A stretch of DNA of 50,817 bases from CAYRFQ01 sp964423615 (GTDB lineage Bacteria; Planctomycetota; Planctomycetia; Gemmatales; Gemmataceae), in NCBI GenBank assembly GCA_964423615.1, contig CAYRFQ010000048.1:1-50817 (forward strand), written 5' to 3'. Made by a program: the position numbers and the translations under genes. The notes beneath the pieces were generated by a model. The model searched no databases. It was given only the letters and a program-made list of their open reading frames with translations, and was not told the origin of the DNA. Shown here piece after piece: positions 27,157 to 36,478 of the stretch. The number at the start of each line of letters is the position of its first letter. Position 1 is the first letter of the stretch.

Positions 27157-27508
27157 CGGTACACCCCGTCAGGTTCGCGTAGGAGCCGGTTTTCTGCTTC
27201 TCACGACCTTCGAAAAAACGCCAAAGAATATTGCAATGACTTGCGATGTGATCTCCGAAGATTTAAGATACAAGAACAGATTAATATTGAATAAAGAAAT
27301 ACTGATGAATGGTAACGACGTAGAGTTTGCATTCCTCGTCCTTCTCTGTCCTTCCCAATTGCAACAAACGGTACCGATTCCCGCCTGAATCTATTTCCTG
27401 TTGTTGGGTTCTCTAAATTTCTGCTGGTCAATTCCTTGGGACAATCTATCCGTCAACCCGATACGTTCGGTTGACAGGAGGAAAGTCAGAGGTCTGAGAG
27501 ATATCAAC
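27157..27508. other. Divergent promoter region between Nramp homologue and PSD1 gene
   Basis: 352 bp, with an AT-rich block (~27220-27310). No gene. It must hold promoters in both directions; no known metal-responsive riboswitch or operator could be recognised by eye. Confidence 0.4.
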
Positions 27509-29944
27509 ATGAGTAAACGAGTCGTCGCGTTCAGTGCTCTGGTCGGGTTGTGCATGCTCACTGGACCCGCCTTGGCCCAAACAAGAAAGGTCAGCCGCGC
27601 GGAGGGAATCGCCTTTTTCGAGAAAAAGATCCGGCCCGTCCTCGTGCAGAGCTGTTACAAATGTCACTCCCAGGAAAGTCGTCGTTCTCGGGGTGGTTTG
27701 ATGCTCGACACGCGCGACAACATGCGAATGGGTGGAGATACCGGTCACGGAGTCGTGCCAAAGAATCTCAAGAGCAGCCTCGTCTGGGAAGCCATCACAT
27801 ACAAAAATCCCGACATGAAGATGCCTCCCGACAAGAAGCTGCCAGAGAGCGTACTCGCTGACTTCCGAAAGTGGATAGAGATGGGCGCTCCCGACCCACG
27901 CGACGGAAAGCAAAAGAAGGTAGCAGCCAATTCCTGGGAAACGGCCAAAGATTTGTGGTCCCTCCAACCAGTCAAGAAGCAAGAATCACCCGAGGTCGCC
28001 AACGCCAAATGGCCTCTTTGTGGGCTCGATCATTTCGTTCTTGCGGAACTCGAGGAACGCAACCTCCAACCCGCCGGGGACGCGAAACCACTTGCCTTGC
28101 TGCGTCGAGTTCATTACGACCTCGTTGGGCTGCCACCGTCTCCGGAAACGGTCCAAGGCTTCGTAGCGGACCCAACGCGTAGGCATTACGAGAAGATCGT
28201 CGACGATTTGTTGGCCTCGCCCCAATTCGGAGAACGCTGGGGACGACACTGGCTCGACGTGGCTCGGTTTGCCGAGTCGAACGGACTCGACCGCGACGTC
28301 CTTTTTCCCCACGCGTGGCGATATCGACGTTATGTCATCGATGCCTTCAACAAAGACATCCCGTACGACCAATTCGTGACCGAACAGATCGCAGGTGACT
28401 TGTTGTCGGCGGACAGCAAGGAAGAGGAAGATCGGCTTGCCATCGCCACTGGATTCCTCGCGCTCGGACCCAAGCCGTTCAGCACCCGTGGCAAGCGGTT
28501 CGAAATGGACGTCATCGATGACCAGATCGATACCACGTCGCGTTCGGTCCTCGCTTTAACGGTCTCTTGTGCTCGCTGCCACGACCACAAGTTCGACCCG
28601 ATTCCCACTAAAGACTATTACTCGCTGGCCAGCATCTTCGCGAGCACCAAGACGCTCTACGGAAGCAACAAGAAGAACAACTCTAACTTGCAAATCATAG
28701 GCAACAAGTCGGCAGCCGGGATCAAACAAGCCAAGACCTACCAAAAAGAACTGGCGAAGTTGAACACCAAAATCAAGAATGCGACTCGCCAAGTGCGGCG
28801 ACTCCAACAAGGGCGAATGAAACGAGGCGGCACTCTTCAGAAGGCCCAAAAACAGCTGCGTGACCTCCGCGTTGCTTTGAAAAAGCTCAAGAAGAATGGT
28901 TCTTTTGCGGCGAAGTACTGTATGGCCGTCACCGAGCAGAAAACCCCGACTGATTTGCGGGTCTTCGTTCGTGGTCAACTCAACAAACAAGGGGAGGCCG
29001 CCCCTCGCGGTTTTCTGTCGGCCATCGAACTCGACAAAGACATCAAAGTCAACTCGAAGCAAAGCGGTCGTCTCGAGCTAGCCAAGTGGCTGACGGATCC
29101 GTCGAATCCGTTGACGGCTCGTGTCGCCGTGAACCGCATCTGGCACCATTTGTTTGGACAAGGTATCGTTCGTACGGTCGATAACTTTGGCAAGAACGGT
29201 GAAAAGCCTAGCCACCCCGAATTGCTCGATTACCTTGCCGACCGATTCATCGCCAACGGCTGGTCCACGAAGAAAATGATTCGCGAGATCGTCTTGAGCC
29301 GGACGTATCAACTGGCTTCGGAATACAACGCGAAGAACTACGAGGTCGATCCAGACAATACATTCCTCTGGCGTCGGGCACTGCGGCGGCTCGACATCGA
29401 AGCCATCCGCGACACGATCTTACACGCAAGCGGAAAACTCGATACGAAACAACCCAAGCAATCGCTTGTGGTACGGATGGGCTTTGGAGAAGTCGGTCGC
29501 GGCATCAACACCAAGCCACTCAAGGAAGAGTTCAACCACCGCAGCGTATATTTACCCATCCTCCGAACGGACCTGCTTGAAGTGTTGAAGCTGTTCGACT
29601 TCGCCGAGCCGAGCTTGGTTGTCGGCAGCCGGACGGTTACTACGGTTCCTGCTCAAGCTCTCTACATGATGAACAGCCCCTTTGTCATCGGTCAGGCCAA
29701 GACAATGGCCAAACGACTGATGAAGGAAACGATGAGCGACTCCGATCGCGTCGAACTCGCCTATCAGTTGGCTCTCGCACGGATGCCCAAGGATGGCGAA
29801 CAAAAACGCGTTTTGGATTATCTCGACGCTGTCGACCAACGGCTGGCCCAACAATATTCTCAAGCCGACCAACGTCGAGAAATGGCGTGGACGACTTTCT
29901 GCCAAGCATTGTTCGCGAGTGCAGAATTTCGGTATCAAAACTAA
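27509..29944 (+). CDS. Planctomycete cytochrome protein PSCyt1-DUF1549-DUF1553
   Basis: 811 residues, exported (signal peptide MSKRVVAFSALVGLCMLTGPALA, here given only as residues 1-23). PSCyt1 domain ~30-115 with haem motif C49-x-x-C52-H53 in 'SCYKCHSQE' and 'MKMPPDKKLP'; DUF1549 ~160-370 containing a second haem-like motif in 'CARCHDHKFDPIPTKDY' near residue 354; DUF1553 ~520-790 ('RVAVNRIWHHLFGQGIV', 'TVPAQALYMMNSPF'). A lysine/arginine-rich coiled-coil insert (~405-465) lies between. Proteins of this type are typical of Planctomycetes, usually paired with a DUF1501 protein as here (30770); they are thought to act in periplasmic degradation of complex substrates, but the reaction is not established. 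Start 27509 gives the clean signal peptide. Confidence 0.92.
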   Translation: MSKRVVAFSALVGLCMLTGPALAQTRKVSRAEGIAFFEKKIRPVLVQSCYKCHSQESRRSRGGLMLDTRDNMRMGGDTGHGVVPKNLKSSLVWEAITYKNPDMKMPPDKKLPESVLADFRKWIEMGAPDPRDGKQKKVAANSWETAKDLWSLQPVKKQESPEVANAKWPLCGLDHFVLAELEERNLQPAGDAKPLALLRRVHYDLVGLPPSPETVQGFVADPTRRHYEKIVDDLLASPQFGERWGRHWLDVARFAESNGLDRDVLFPHAWRYRRYVIDAFNKDIPYDQFVTEQIAGDLLSADSKEEEDRLAIATGFLALGPKPFSTRGKRFEMDVIDDQIDTTSRSVLALTVSCARCHDHKFDPIPTKDYYSLASIFASTKTLYGSNKKNNSNLQIIGNKSAAGIKQAKTYQKELAKLNTKIKNATRQVRRLQQGRMKRGGTLQKAQKQLRDLRVALKKLKKNGSFAAKYCMAVTEQKTPTDLRVFVRGQLNKQGEAAPRGFLSAIELDKDIKVNSKQSGRLELAKWLTDPSNPLTARVAVNRIWHHLFGQGIVRTVDNFGKNGEKPSHPELLDYLADRFIANGWSTKKMIREIVLSRTYQLASEYNAKNYEVDPDNTFLWRRALRRLDIEAIRDTILHASGKLDTKQPKQSLVVRMGFGEVGRGINTKPLKEEFNHRSVYLPILRTDLLEVLKLFDFAEPSLVVGSRTVTTVPAQALYMMNSPFVIGQAKTMAKRLMKETMSDSDRVELAYQLALARMPKDGEQKRVLDYLDAVDQRLAQQYSQADQRREMAWTTFCQALFASAEFRYQN

Positions 29945-30000
29945 GATGCGTTCAGCTTGGAATCGAAACTGTCCTCTACCGGATAAGTGTGGCTTTTGAA

Positions 30001-30040
30001 GAAAGTCGTCTTTCGCAGCAAGAAAGACGACTTTCCTTTG
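30001..30040 (+). terminator. Intrinsic-terminator-like hairpin after PSD1 gene
   Basis: GAAAGTCGTCTTTC (30001-30014) pairs perfectly with GAAAGACGACTTTC (30022-30035), 14 bp, 7-nt loop, followed by CCTTTG. 57 bp after the stop. The remainder of 29945-30251 shows no gene. Confidence 0.75.
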
Positions 30041-30251
30041 CATATGCATAGGCGACACGCATCTGTTCCCCTCACCTAATGAAGAAGATGGGGAAACGAA
30101 AACGCGATGCTTAAAGTCTTTGTTCATCCGCAAGCATAAGTCCACAGACAAGGTGCCTGTACTCGGGGAAAAGGAATTAGGATGATTAGGGTGAATTAAC
30201 CCGGGATTTGAAGCACAACAATCGTCTTCATAATTTCCAAGGAAGGAAGAT

Positions 30252-30539
30252 ATGGCAACAGGTAAGGAAAAACTAACTCCCGCAGACCTCGAACTGTTTT
30301 TGGAAGCGGCCTCAGCAGACGCAAAAAACAACAATGGGATTGCGTTTGGACCCCAAGTGGCGGAATCCCTTTTTCCAGAAGAGAGTCGATCCGAAGACCT
30401 GCAAAATTATGTCGATCATTGTCTTTCACTCGGTCTGATTTGGGCGGACACGAATTACGAGGAACTCGAACTGACGTTCGAGGGGAGAACCTTTCTCGGA
30501 GCCTACATTGAGCCGTCGGAAGAAGACCTCGAATACTGA
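30252..30539 (+). CDS. Small acidic hypothetical protein
   Basis: 95 residues, strongly acidic C-terminus ('EPSEEDLEY'). AAGGAAGGAAG directly upstream of the ATG is a good ribosome binding site. No signal peptide or membrane helix. The body ('PADLELFLEAASADAKN', 'ESLFPEESRSEDLQNYVDH') looks alpha-helical, with a C-terminal hairpin 'LIWADTNYEELELTFEGRTFLG'. Winged-helix-like proportions are possible but unproven. It separates the PSD1 gene from DUF1501, behind its own terminator. Family not recognised. Confidence 0.65.
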   Translation: MATGKEKLTPADLELFLEAASADAKNNNGIAFGPQVAESLFPEESRSEDLQNYVDHCLSLGLIWADTNYEELELTFEGRTFLGAYIEPSEEDLEY

Positions 30540-30769
30540 TATTCTCTCACAATATTTCCAGTTTGAGCGCTCTCCGTTTGTGTTGAGTAAATCTGAAGAA
30601 AGGAACAAGTCCACGCGAGCTGCGTGTACCTACGAAACTGTTCCCTTGTCGAATATACGATCTGTCATGTATCCAGCACAAACGGGAAACGCTTTACGAA
30701 GACCACAGAACTGACTCACTCTAAACTTCAAGAACCGACAACGACACACCACACTCCGAGGATCGCGTG

Positions 30770-32149
30770 ATGTTGAATTCCCAGAACCCTTTGTTCACTC
30801 GACGACAAGCCCTCAAGGCCACTTCGTGCGGGATTGGCTATTTGGCGTTTGCGAGTATGTGCCAGGAAGCGAGTGCGGATTATCGAAACCCACTCGCCCC
30901 CAAGACGCCGCACCACGAGCCGCGTGCCAAGCGAGTAATCTTCTTGCACATGCGTGGTGGTCCTTCTCAACACGACACATTCGATTACAAACCAACCTTG
31001 AATCGGCTTGACAATCAACAAGGACGATCGAGAAACCGTAAGCTCCTTGGGTCGCCGTACCAATGGGAGCAACGAGGTCAGGGTGGTTTGTGGGTTTCCG
31101 AATTGTGCTCGAACGTTGCTCGCCACGCCGACGAGCTGTGTGTCCTGAGCGGCATGCACACCGATGTGCCGAATCATCCCGAAGCGATGGTCCAACTCCA
31201 CACCGGTAGCTTCCAGTTCGTGCGTCCGTCGGTTGGTTCGTGGGTCCTCTACGGTCTCGGCAGCGAGAACCAAAACTTGCCTGGTTTCGTGACCATTAGC
31301 CCGCCGGTCATCAATGGAGGAGCCCAGAACTACGGAAGCGCCTTCTTGCCCGCCGTCTACCAAGGAACGCCTGTCGGCGACGTGAAGACACCCGTCCGTA
31401 ACGCACGCATCGGCAACATCCGCAACCCGGTCCTCACCCGCGACGCTCAACGGCAACAACTCGACCTGGTCCAATCCCTCAACCGTGACTTGCTCCAACA
31501 GCAGCAAGTGAACACGGAACTCGAAGGGGTCATCGAGTCCTACGAACTGGCCTTCCGAATGCAAACATCGCTGCCGCAAGTGATGGACATTTCTGGCGAA
31601 ACTCGCCAAACCCTCGAACTCTACGGCATCGGCAACGGCCAGCAAACCGACGACTTTGGTCGTCAATGTTTGATGGCCCGCCGACTCGTCGAAAACGGTG
31701 TTCGATATGTTGAACTCTGCCACGAATTCTGGGATCACCACAATGGTCTCCGTCGCGGCCTCCAAGCCAAGTGTGGCGCAACCGATCAACCGATTGCCGC
31801 GTTGTTGACTGACCTGAAGCGACGCGACATGCTCAAAGACACACTCGTCATCTGGGGTGGTGAATTTGGACGAACTCCCGACTCTCGTGGCCGTGACGGA
31901 CGTGATCACAATGCCAAAGGGTACACAATGTGGCTTGCAGGTGGCGGCGTGAAAGGCGGCTTCCAGTATGGTGCGACCGATGAGCGTGGTTACGACGCTG
32001 TCGAAGACCGTGTTCATCTCCACGACTTGCACGCAACTATCTTGCATATCCTCGGACTCAACCACGAGCGTTTGACGTACCGATATGCTGGTCGTGACTT
32101 CCGACTGACCGACGTGCATGGTCGAGTTGTGAATGAGATCTTGGCATAA
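30770..32149 (+). CDS. DUF1501 family protein (Tat-signal, sulfatase/phosphatase-like fold)
   Basis: 459 residues. Starts with a twin-arginine type export signal: 'FTRRQALKATSCGIGYLAFA' (residues ~9-28). Characteristic DUF1501 stretches: 'RVIFLHMRGGPSQHDTFDYKP', 'GGAQNYGSAFLP', 'GVRYVELCHEFWDHH', 'VIWGGEFGRTPDSRG', 'GRDHNAKGYTMWLAGGGVKGG', 'LHDLHATILHILGL'. The many conserved His and Asp residues suggest an alkaline-phosphatase-superfamily metal site. DUF1501 proteins commonly accompany DUF1549/DUF1553 proteins in Planctomycetes; here the partner ends 0.8 kb upstream. Exact reaction is unknown. GAGG lies 7-8 bases before ATG 30770; a GTG at 30767 is the alternative. Followed by a clear terminator. 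Confidence 0.92.
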   Translation: MLNSQNPLFTRRQALKATSCGIGYLAFASMCQEASADYRNPLAPKTPHHEPRAKRVIFLHMRGGPSQHDTFDYKPTLNRLDNQQGRSRNRKLLGSPYQWEQRGQGGLWVSELCSNVARHADELCVLSGMHTDVPNHPEAMVQLHTGSFQFVRPSVGSWVLYGLGSENQNLPGFVTISPPVINGGAQNYGSAFLPAVYQGTPVGDVKTPVRNARIGNIRNPVLTRDAQRQQLDLVQSLNRDLLQQQQVNTELEGVIESYELAFRMQTSLPQVMDISGETRQTLELYGIGNGQQTDDFGRQCLMARRLVENGVRYVELCHEFWDHHNGLRRGLQAKCGATDQPIAALLTDLKRRDMLKDTLVIWGGEFGRTPDSRGRDGRDHNAKGYTMWLAGGGVKGGFQYGATDERGYDAVEDRVHLHDLHATILHILGLNHERLTYRYAGRDFRLTDVHGRVVNEILA

Positions 32150-32182
32150 CCCTCCTCTGGTACCTTTTGACAATAATTCTTC

Positions 32183-32220
32183 CAAGCCGCTTCAAACAAT
32201 CGAGGCGGCTTGTTTCGTTT
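32183..32220 (+). terminator. Intrinsic terminator of the DUF1501 gene
   Basis: CAAGCCGC (32183-32190) pairs with GCGGCTTG (32205-32212), extended inward by T-G, T-A and C-G pairs, with an 8-nt loop, followed by TTTCGTTT. It begins 33 bp after the stop codon. Confidence 0.85.
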
Positions 32221-32231
32221 GGAGAGATGGC

Positions 32232-32561
32232 ATGTGCGAGCCGGAAAGATCACGAAAATTGATACTCGACTTGGATCCATTTCCGGAACCGAAGCCTGGC
32301 GCAAAGATTTACATCTCAGTGGAAACAGAGGAAGAGAAAGAAGCGAAAATACCTCCAGCTCTTCCTGAGCAATTCAACGAAATCACTATTCTCGGAACAC
32401 AAGAAGAGCTTGTCTGGTTAGCAAAACAGCTTTTGCGAGTTGCCCATTATCCAGACGATGAATTCCATACACATTTGGACCGCGAGGCCAACGCACCGGT
32501 CTATCGTTCCGCAGGCGATTGGTGGTTGACGATTGGGAAACTCACAAAGGCTGAGCCCTAA
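32232..32561 (+). CDS. Small hypothetical protein, resembling immunity-protein-like (Imm32-type) folds
   Basis: 109 residues. Start at ATG 32232 with GGAGAG upstream, immediately after the DUF1501 terminator; the frame is open upstream through the terminator, which cannot be coding. The C-terminal half 'EITILGTQEELVWLAKQLLR' followed by 'HLDREANAPVYRSAGDWWLT' resembles small beta-alpha-beta proteins annotated as Imm32-like in bacteria; this match is from memory and tentative. No toxin gene is adjacent, so an immunity role is not supported by context. A terminator follows 16 bp after the stop. Confidence 0.6.
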   Translation: MCEPERSRKLILDLDPFPEPKPGAKIYISVETEEEKEAKIPPALPEQFNEITILGTQEELVWLAKQLLRVAHYPDDEFHTHLDREANAPVYRSAGDWWLTIGKLTKAEP

Positions 32562-32576
32562 ATTTGATGCGGGCGT

Positions 32577-32608
32577 AGCAAAGGCAGGCTGAAAGATATG
32601 CCTTTGCT
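32577..32608. terminator. Bidirectional hairpin between convergent genes
   Basis: AGCAAAGGCA (32577-32586) pairs perfectly with TGCCTTTGCT (32599-32608), 12-nt loop, between the stop at 32561 and the convergent fusion gene ending at 32621. Confidence 0.7.
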
Positions 32609-32620
32609 TCGCTGGCTTGC

Positions 32621-34984
32621 TCACTTGATTTTCTCAAAGGGCACATTCAGGATCGGATACTTCTTCCAATCTCGATAATCATAATGCCACCATTCAGCTT
32701 CGTAGACAGAGAAGCCTTCTTCCTCCATCGCTCGGCGCAGAAGATTTCGGTGCCAACGCTGCAGTTCAGTCCCACCCAGATAATCGACATAGGCTCGGTC
32801 AGAAAACTCGTCGTACCCTGCGACTACCGGAATCACCTTTCCGGTTTTCAGGTCATATAAACCCACATCGGCGGCACAACCCCGATTGTGACGCGAACCC
32901 TTTTGCGGATCAGCGACAAAGTCGTGGAATTTGTCCGGAACCGCATCCCAAAACATCTTGGTGACGTGCCAGGGACGATAGCAATCAAAGATGACCAGTC
33001 CATACCCCTTCTTCGCGAGTTTCTTGTGAACACGTACAAGAGCCTTGGCAGCAGGCCGTTGAAGGAATGCCTTCGCAGAGCGATAAAAGGGAGTTTGCAA
33101 AAAGTTGTTCCGGCCCGCATAGCGGATGTCGAGCTTGATCGTCTTGTCCAATTTACTGACGTCGAGTAGATCCGGTTTACGAAAGCGCCCTTTCTCTTTT
33201 GGAGGCGTTGCAGCTAAAGCGGCCTTTCGCAATTCCTTCAATGACTGGATCGGTTCCACTGTCCACGTTTTTCCGTCTTCTCCTTTGATGGACCGCCGTT
33301 CGAAGGTAACGCTTGCAGCCACGACTTTCGTGGCTCGCCCGTTCTTGTCTCTTGTAAAAACGAGCCGGTCTCCGCGGTACATCCCGAACTCGGGAAACTG
33401 AAAGACGTTGGAAGAAATTTCTTTCAAAGGGGTCAATTCCATCCATTCAATCAAGACATACAACTGGCCATCCTTTTCGAGAATATAAAGTGTGTTGTAA
33501 TCCCAACCGTACTCACCGATGAGCCCGAGCCATTTCTTTGGACAGGGTTTTGGTTTCGCTACGGCAACACGCTTAAACAACGTCTGGCCGTAGCGAACGT
33601 TCTTTCCGACTGGTTTTACTTTTGTGCCATGACCAAGCAACCCATCCGTCAATAATCCGTCTTGACTTTTGCGGATTTCTACGCGCCTTCCGATCCATAA
33701 CGGGAACGCGTACAATTTGCCATTCGTTTCGATGAGCTCCAAAGTCTTCTTTCCAGCTTGGTAACGCCCATCGAGTCGGCGAGCTAACATGCTGGGCACA
33801 GGCTGAGTTGTGGTCAGTGCCGGCAAGGGTTTCCCTTCGCGAACGGCAATCATCGTCTTGAGGACCATGTTGCCGATGTGGGTCGTCACGGCATTCGAAA
33901 CGTCTTTCGAAGACATAACGACTACCCCAAGTTTCTCCTTCGGGAGGGCTGCAAATTTTGTAGAAAAGCCGTAGATCGCTCCACTATGTCCGATCATCTT
34001 CCGGCCTTCGAAGTCGTAGACGTAGAAGCCGATCCCAAAACCACTTTTCGTTTGCGGTTTCACCAGTTGTGGTTTCCACATTGGTTCTAAAGTGTCGGCT
34101 TTGAGAATACGTCCCTTGGGTCCACGACCTTGGGCAAACAGAAAACGTAGAAATTTGGCCATGTCGTTCGCATTCGAATACAAGCCACCGGCGGGAATCA
34201 TTCCGAGTTCAAACTTGGGAGCGGGAAATTCGCGACCGTGGTAAGTCCACATGTTCGCAGCGGCCAGATATTTTCGAGTCTTGGGTGTGGGGACAAAGGA
34301 ACTGTTTGTCATGCCCAGGGGCTGCAACAGTTTCTGATCCATGACTTTAGCAAACGGTTTCTGCATTAGTTGTTCGATGACGCGGCCCACGGTTGCCAAG
34401 GCTGCGTTGGAATACGCCGTCTTTGTCTCGGGACGATAAACCAACTTCGTTTTGTTCAGACTCGAGACAGTTCGCGCTAACGTAGGATTGGTGGCATCGA
34501 AGTAGTTGCCCACTGGCGACTCGCGTACGAGCCCTGAACGATGACAGAGCATCTGCCGCAGAGTAATCTTCTTGTCAAATTGGTTGCGGACTTTGAAGCT
34601 GGGCAAGTACCGCTGCACGGGTTCGTCCAAATCGACGAAACCCATCTCGACGAGCATCATCAATAACAAAGCCGTAAATGGTTTCGAAACCGAACCTACA
34701 CGGTAGACCGTTTCTGCGGTGGCCGGTTTCTTGCGGTTGAGATCGGCCCAACCAAAGCCCCTGGCCCAGACCGTTTGTTGATCCTCAACGATGACGATCG
34801 ATAAGGAAGGTAATCGTTTGACTTGCACTTCGTGGGCAATCCATTTTTCCAAGCGACCTACCACTTGTTTATATTTGTTCGGGGGAGGAACAATCTGTTG
34901 AGCAACGGAAGAGGCAGGGAGCCCAATGAACGCCAAACTTGTCAGGAGCAGTAATAGTCGACCACGGCAGTAGACTGGTAGCAT
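32621..34984 (-). CDS. Fusion: class C beta-lactamase-fold serine hydrolase + VanX-like D-Ala-D-Ala dipeptidase
   Basis: 787 residues, exported (signal peptide ~1-29, ending 'SSVAQQ'). Part 1 (~35-400): penicillin-binding-protein/beta-lactamase fold with S98-V-S-K101 (SxxK), Y191-S-N193 and H333-S-G335, the three catalytic boxes in correct order. Middle (~400-610): a C-terminal beta domain often attached to such hydrolases. Part 2 (~620-787): M15D (VanX/DdpX) dipeptidase with H699, D706 in 'SRHNRGCAADVGL' and E764-x-W-H767 in 'EAEWWHYDY', i.e. both zinc ligands, the third His and the catalytic Glu. Both halves look active. Likely role: periplasmic handling of D-amino-acid peptides from peptidoglycan. 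Start at 34984, minus strand; divergently placed from the glycosyltransferase gene. Confidence 0.9.
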   Translation of the reverse strand: MLPVYCRGRLLLLLTSLAFIGLPASSVAQQIVPPPNKYKQVVGRLEKWIAHEVQVKRLPSLSIVIVEDQQTVWARGFGWADLNRKKPATAETVYRVGSVSKPFTALLLMMLVEMGFVDLDEPVQRYLPSFKVRNQFDKKITLRQMLCHRSGLVRESPVGNYFDATNPTLARTVSSLNKTKLVYRPETKTAYSNAALATVGRVIEQLMQKPFAKVMDQKLLQPLGMTNSSFVPTPKTRKYLAAANMWTYHGREFPAPKFELGMIPAGGLYSNANDMAKFLRFLFAQGRGPKGRILKADTLEPMWKPQLVKPQTKSGFGIGFYVYDFEGRKMIGHSGAIYGFSTKFAALPKEKLGVVVMSSKDVSNAVTTHIGNMVLKTMIAVREGKPLPALTTTQPVPSMLARRLDGRYQAGKKTLELIETNGKLYAFPLWIGRRVEIRKSQDGLLTDGLLGHGTKVKPVGKNVRYGQTLFKRVAVAKPKPCPKKWLGLIGEYGWDYNTLYILEKDGQLYVLIEWMELTPLKEISSNVFQFPEFGMYRGDRLVFTRDKNGRATKVVAASVTFERRSIKGEDGKTWTVEPIQSLKELRKAALAATPPKEKGRFRKPDLLDVSKLDKTIKLDIRYAGRNNFLQTPFYRSAKAFLQRPAAKALVRVHKKLAKKGYGLVIFDCYRPWHVTKMFWDAVPDKFHDFVADPQKGSRHNRGCAADVGLYDLKTGKVIPVVAGYDEFSDRAYVDYLGGTELQRWHRNLLRRAMEEEGFSVYEAEWWHYDYRDWKKYPILNVPFEKIK

Positions 34985-35161
34985 GATGAAATCCTCTCGT
35001 GGAAAAACTGGTCCTTTGCACTTCTACCGAAGAGGCGCTCGATAGGAAAGGAGAAAGCACCTGAGTTGCTCATGAAGAGAGGGAGCCAGAACGTTCGGCA
35101 TTCGTATATTCTATCAACAGTGTTTCAGCGGAAACGATACTTGATCGAGATCGGAGACAAC

Positions 35162-36439
35162 ATGACTGTTCCGGATTGGCTCGCTATCGTCCGCGAAGCC
35201 GAAAAGCTCTTTGACAACAATCAGTTCGCGGAGGCCTTCGAACTGGCTCAAAAGGCTCTGTCTTTGAACCCAGATTGTGCGCTGGCGCATCAAGTCATCG
35301 GTTTGTGTTATGCCCGACAAGATCGAGTTTCCGAAGCCATGCCCGCGTTACAGCACGCACTGTCTTTGCGACCAGACTTACCACCCTCACACAATGATTT
35401 GGGTATGTGCTACTACAAGCTCGACGACTTGGATCGAGCCATTTATCATTACGAAGTGGCCTTGACCCTCCAGCCCGACCATGCCTTCGCTCACTTCAAC
35501 CGTGCCCTCGCTTGGTTGAAGCAAGGAAACTGTTCGCAGGGCTGGGTGGAATACGAATGGCGATGGCACACCGGACAGGTCGCCCGGCCCGAGATCCCAC
35601 GTCCTCGATGGGATGGGGGACCACTACAAAATCGCTCGATACTCGTCCACACCGAGCAGGGTGCTGGGGATGTCATCCAGTTCATCCGTTTCTTGCCGAG
35701 GTTGAAAGAATTGGGGGCAAGGGTCGTTTTGGCATGTCAAACGAATCTCCAAGGCCTGCTTCGAGAGATCGAAGGAGTGGACGAGTGGTTTCCGATCGAT
35801 CAACAGGCCGACATCAACTTTGACTTATACATACCGATGATGAGCTTGGCTTCGGCATTAAAGTTGACGGTAGAAACACTACCCACGAAATCCCCTTATC
35901 TGTTTGCCCAGAGGTCGAGAGTCGATGATTGGCGAGACAAGCTCGGCACGATTACCGACTTCAGGGTTGGGATTTGTTGGCAAGGCAGTCCCACGTTCCG
36001 TGGAGACAACTTTCGATCTGTTGCACTGACCGAGCTTTTGCCGCTAGCGAGTGTGCCAGAAGTTCAACTTGTGAGTCTTCAGATGATCCACGGTACCGAT
36101 CAATTGGCATCGTGGTCTGGACCACCGATTCTTGATTTCGTCTCTGGGATCGATCCCAAAGTGGGATTCGAGGAACTGGCGGCCTTAATGACTCAACTCG
36201 ATTTGATCATCACCTGTGATACCGCTGTAGCCCATCTCGCTGGTGCGCTGGGTCGACCTGTCTGGGTCCTTCTGCCGACAGGTTCGGACTGGCGATGGTT
36301 AGATGGTCGAAATGATTCCCCTTGGTACCCGACCGCCCAGTTGTTCCGGCAAAAAGGCCCGGGAGGTTGGCCGCCGTTGATTGAAGAAGTCCTAACGGCT
36401 CTGGAGAGGGCCGTATGGTCCCAACATGGGCATCCGTGA
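35162..36439 (+). CDS. TPR-repeat protein with glycosyltransferase family 9-like domain
   Basis: 425 residues. Residues ~8-115 form three tetratricopeptide repeats ('AFELAQKALSLNPDCALAHQ', 'AMPALQHALSLRPDLPPSHN', 'AIYHYEVALTLQPDHAFAHF'). The rest (~165-420) resembles the heptosyltransferase-like domain common after TPRs: 'LVHTEQGAGDVIQFIRFLPR', 'VGICWQGSPTFRGD', 'LDLIITCDTAVAHLAGALGR', 'PVWVLLPTGSDWRWL'. The 'CDTAVAHLAGALG' stretch is the nucleotide-sugar-binding end of GT-B folds. Start at ATG 35162 with GGAGA five bases upstream. Forms a likely operon with the TIGR03032 gene 39 bp downstream. Acceptor unknown; a role in surface glycan or protein O-glycosylation is inference. Confidence 0.88.
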   Translation: MTVPDWLAIVREAEKLFDNNQFAEAFELAQKALSLNPDCALAHQVIGLCYARQDRVSEAMPALQHALSLRPDLPPSHNDLGMCYYKLDDLDRAIYHYEVALTLQPDHAFAHFNRALAWLKQGNCSQGWVEYEWRWHTGQVARPEIPRPRWDGGPLQNRSILVHTEQGAGDVIQFIRFLPRLKELGARVVLACQTNLQGLLREIEGVDEWFPIDQQADINFDLYIPMMSLASALKLTVETLPTKSPYLFAQRSRVDDWRDKLGTITDFRVGICWQGSPTFRGDNFRSVALTELLPLASVPEVQLVSLQMIHGTDQLASWSGPPILDFVSGIDPKVGFEELAALMTQLDLIITCDTAVAHLAGALGRPVWVLLPTGSDWRWLDGRNDSPWYPTAQLFRQKGPGGWPPLIEEVLTALERAVWSQHGHP

Positions 36440-36478
36440 AATGAACCGAAGGCAGCAATTGTGAATAAGGAACGAACA

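Noticed and set aside
30728..32185. 485-codon open frame antisense to the DUF1501 gene
   Set aside because: The plus strand carries the family motifs, export signal and ribosome binding site; the antisense frame is a by-product of codon bias.
32232..32561. Toxin-immunity module
   Set aside because: Only a vague resemblance to an immunity fold and no adjacent toxin gene.
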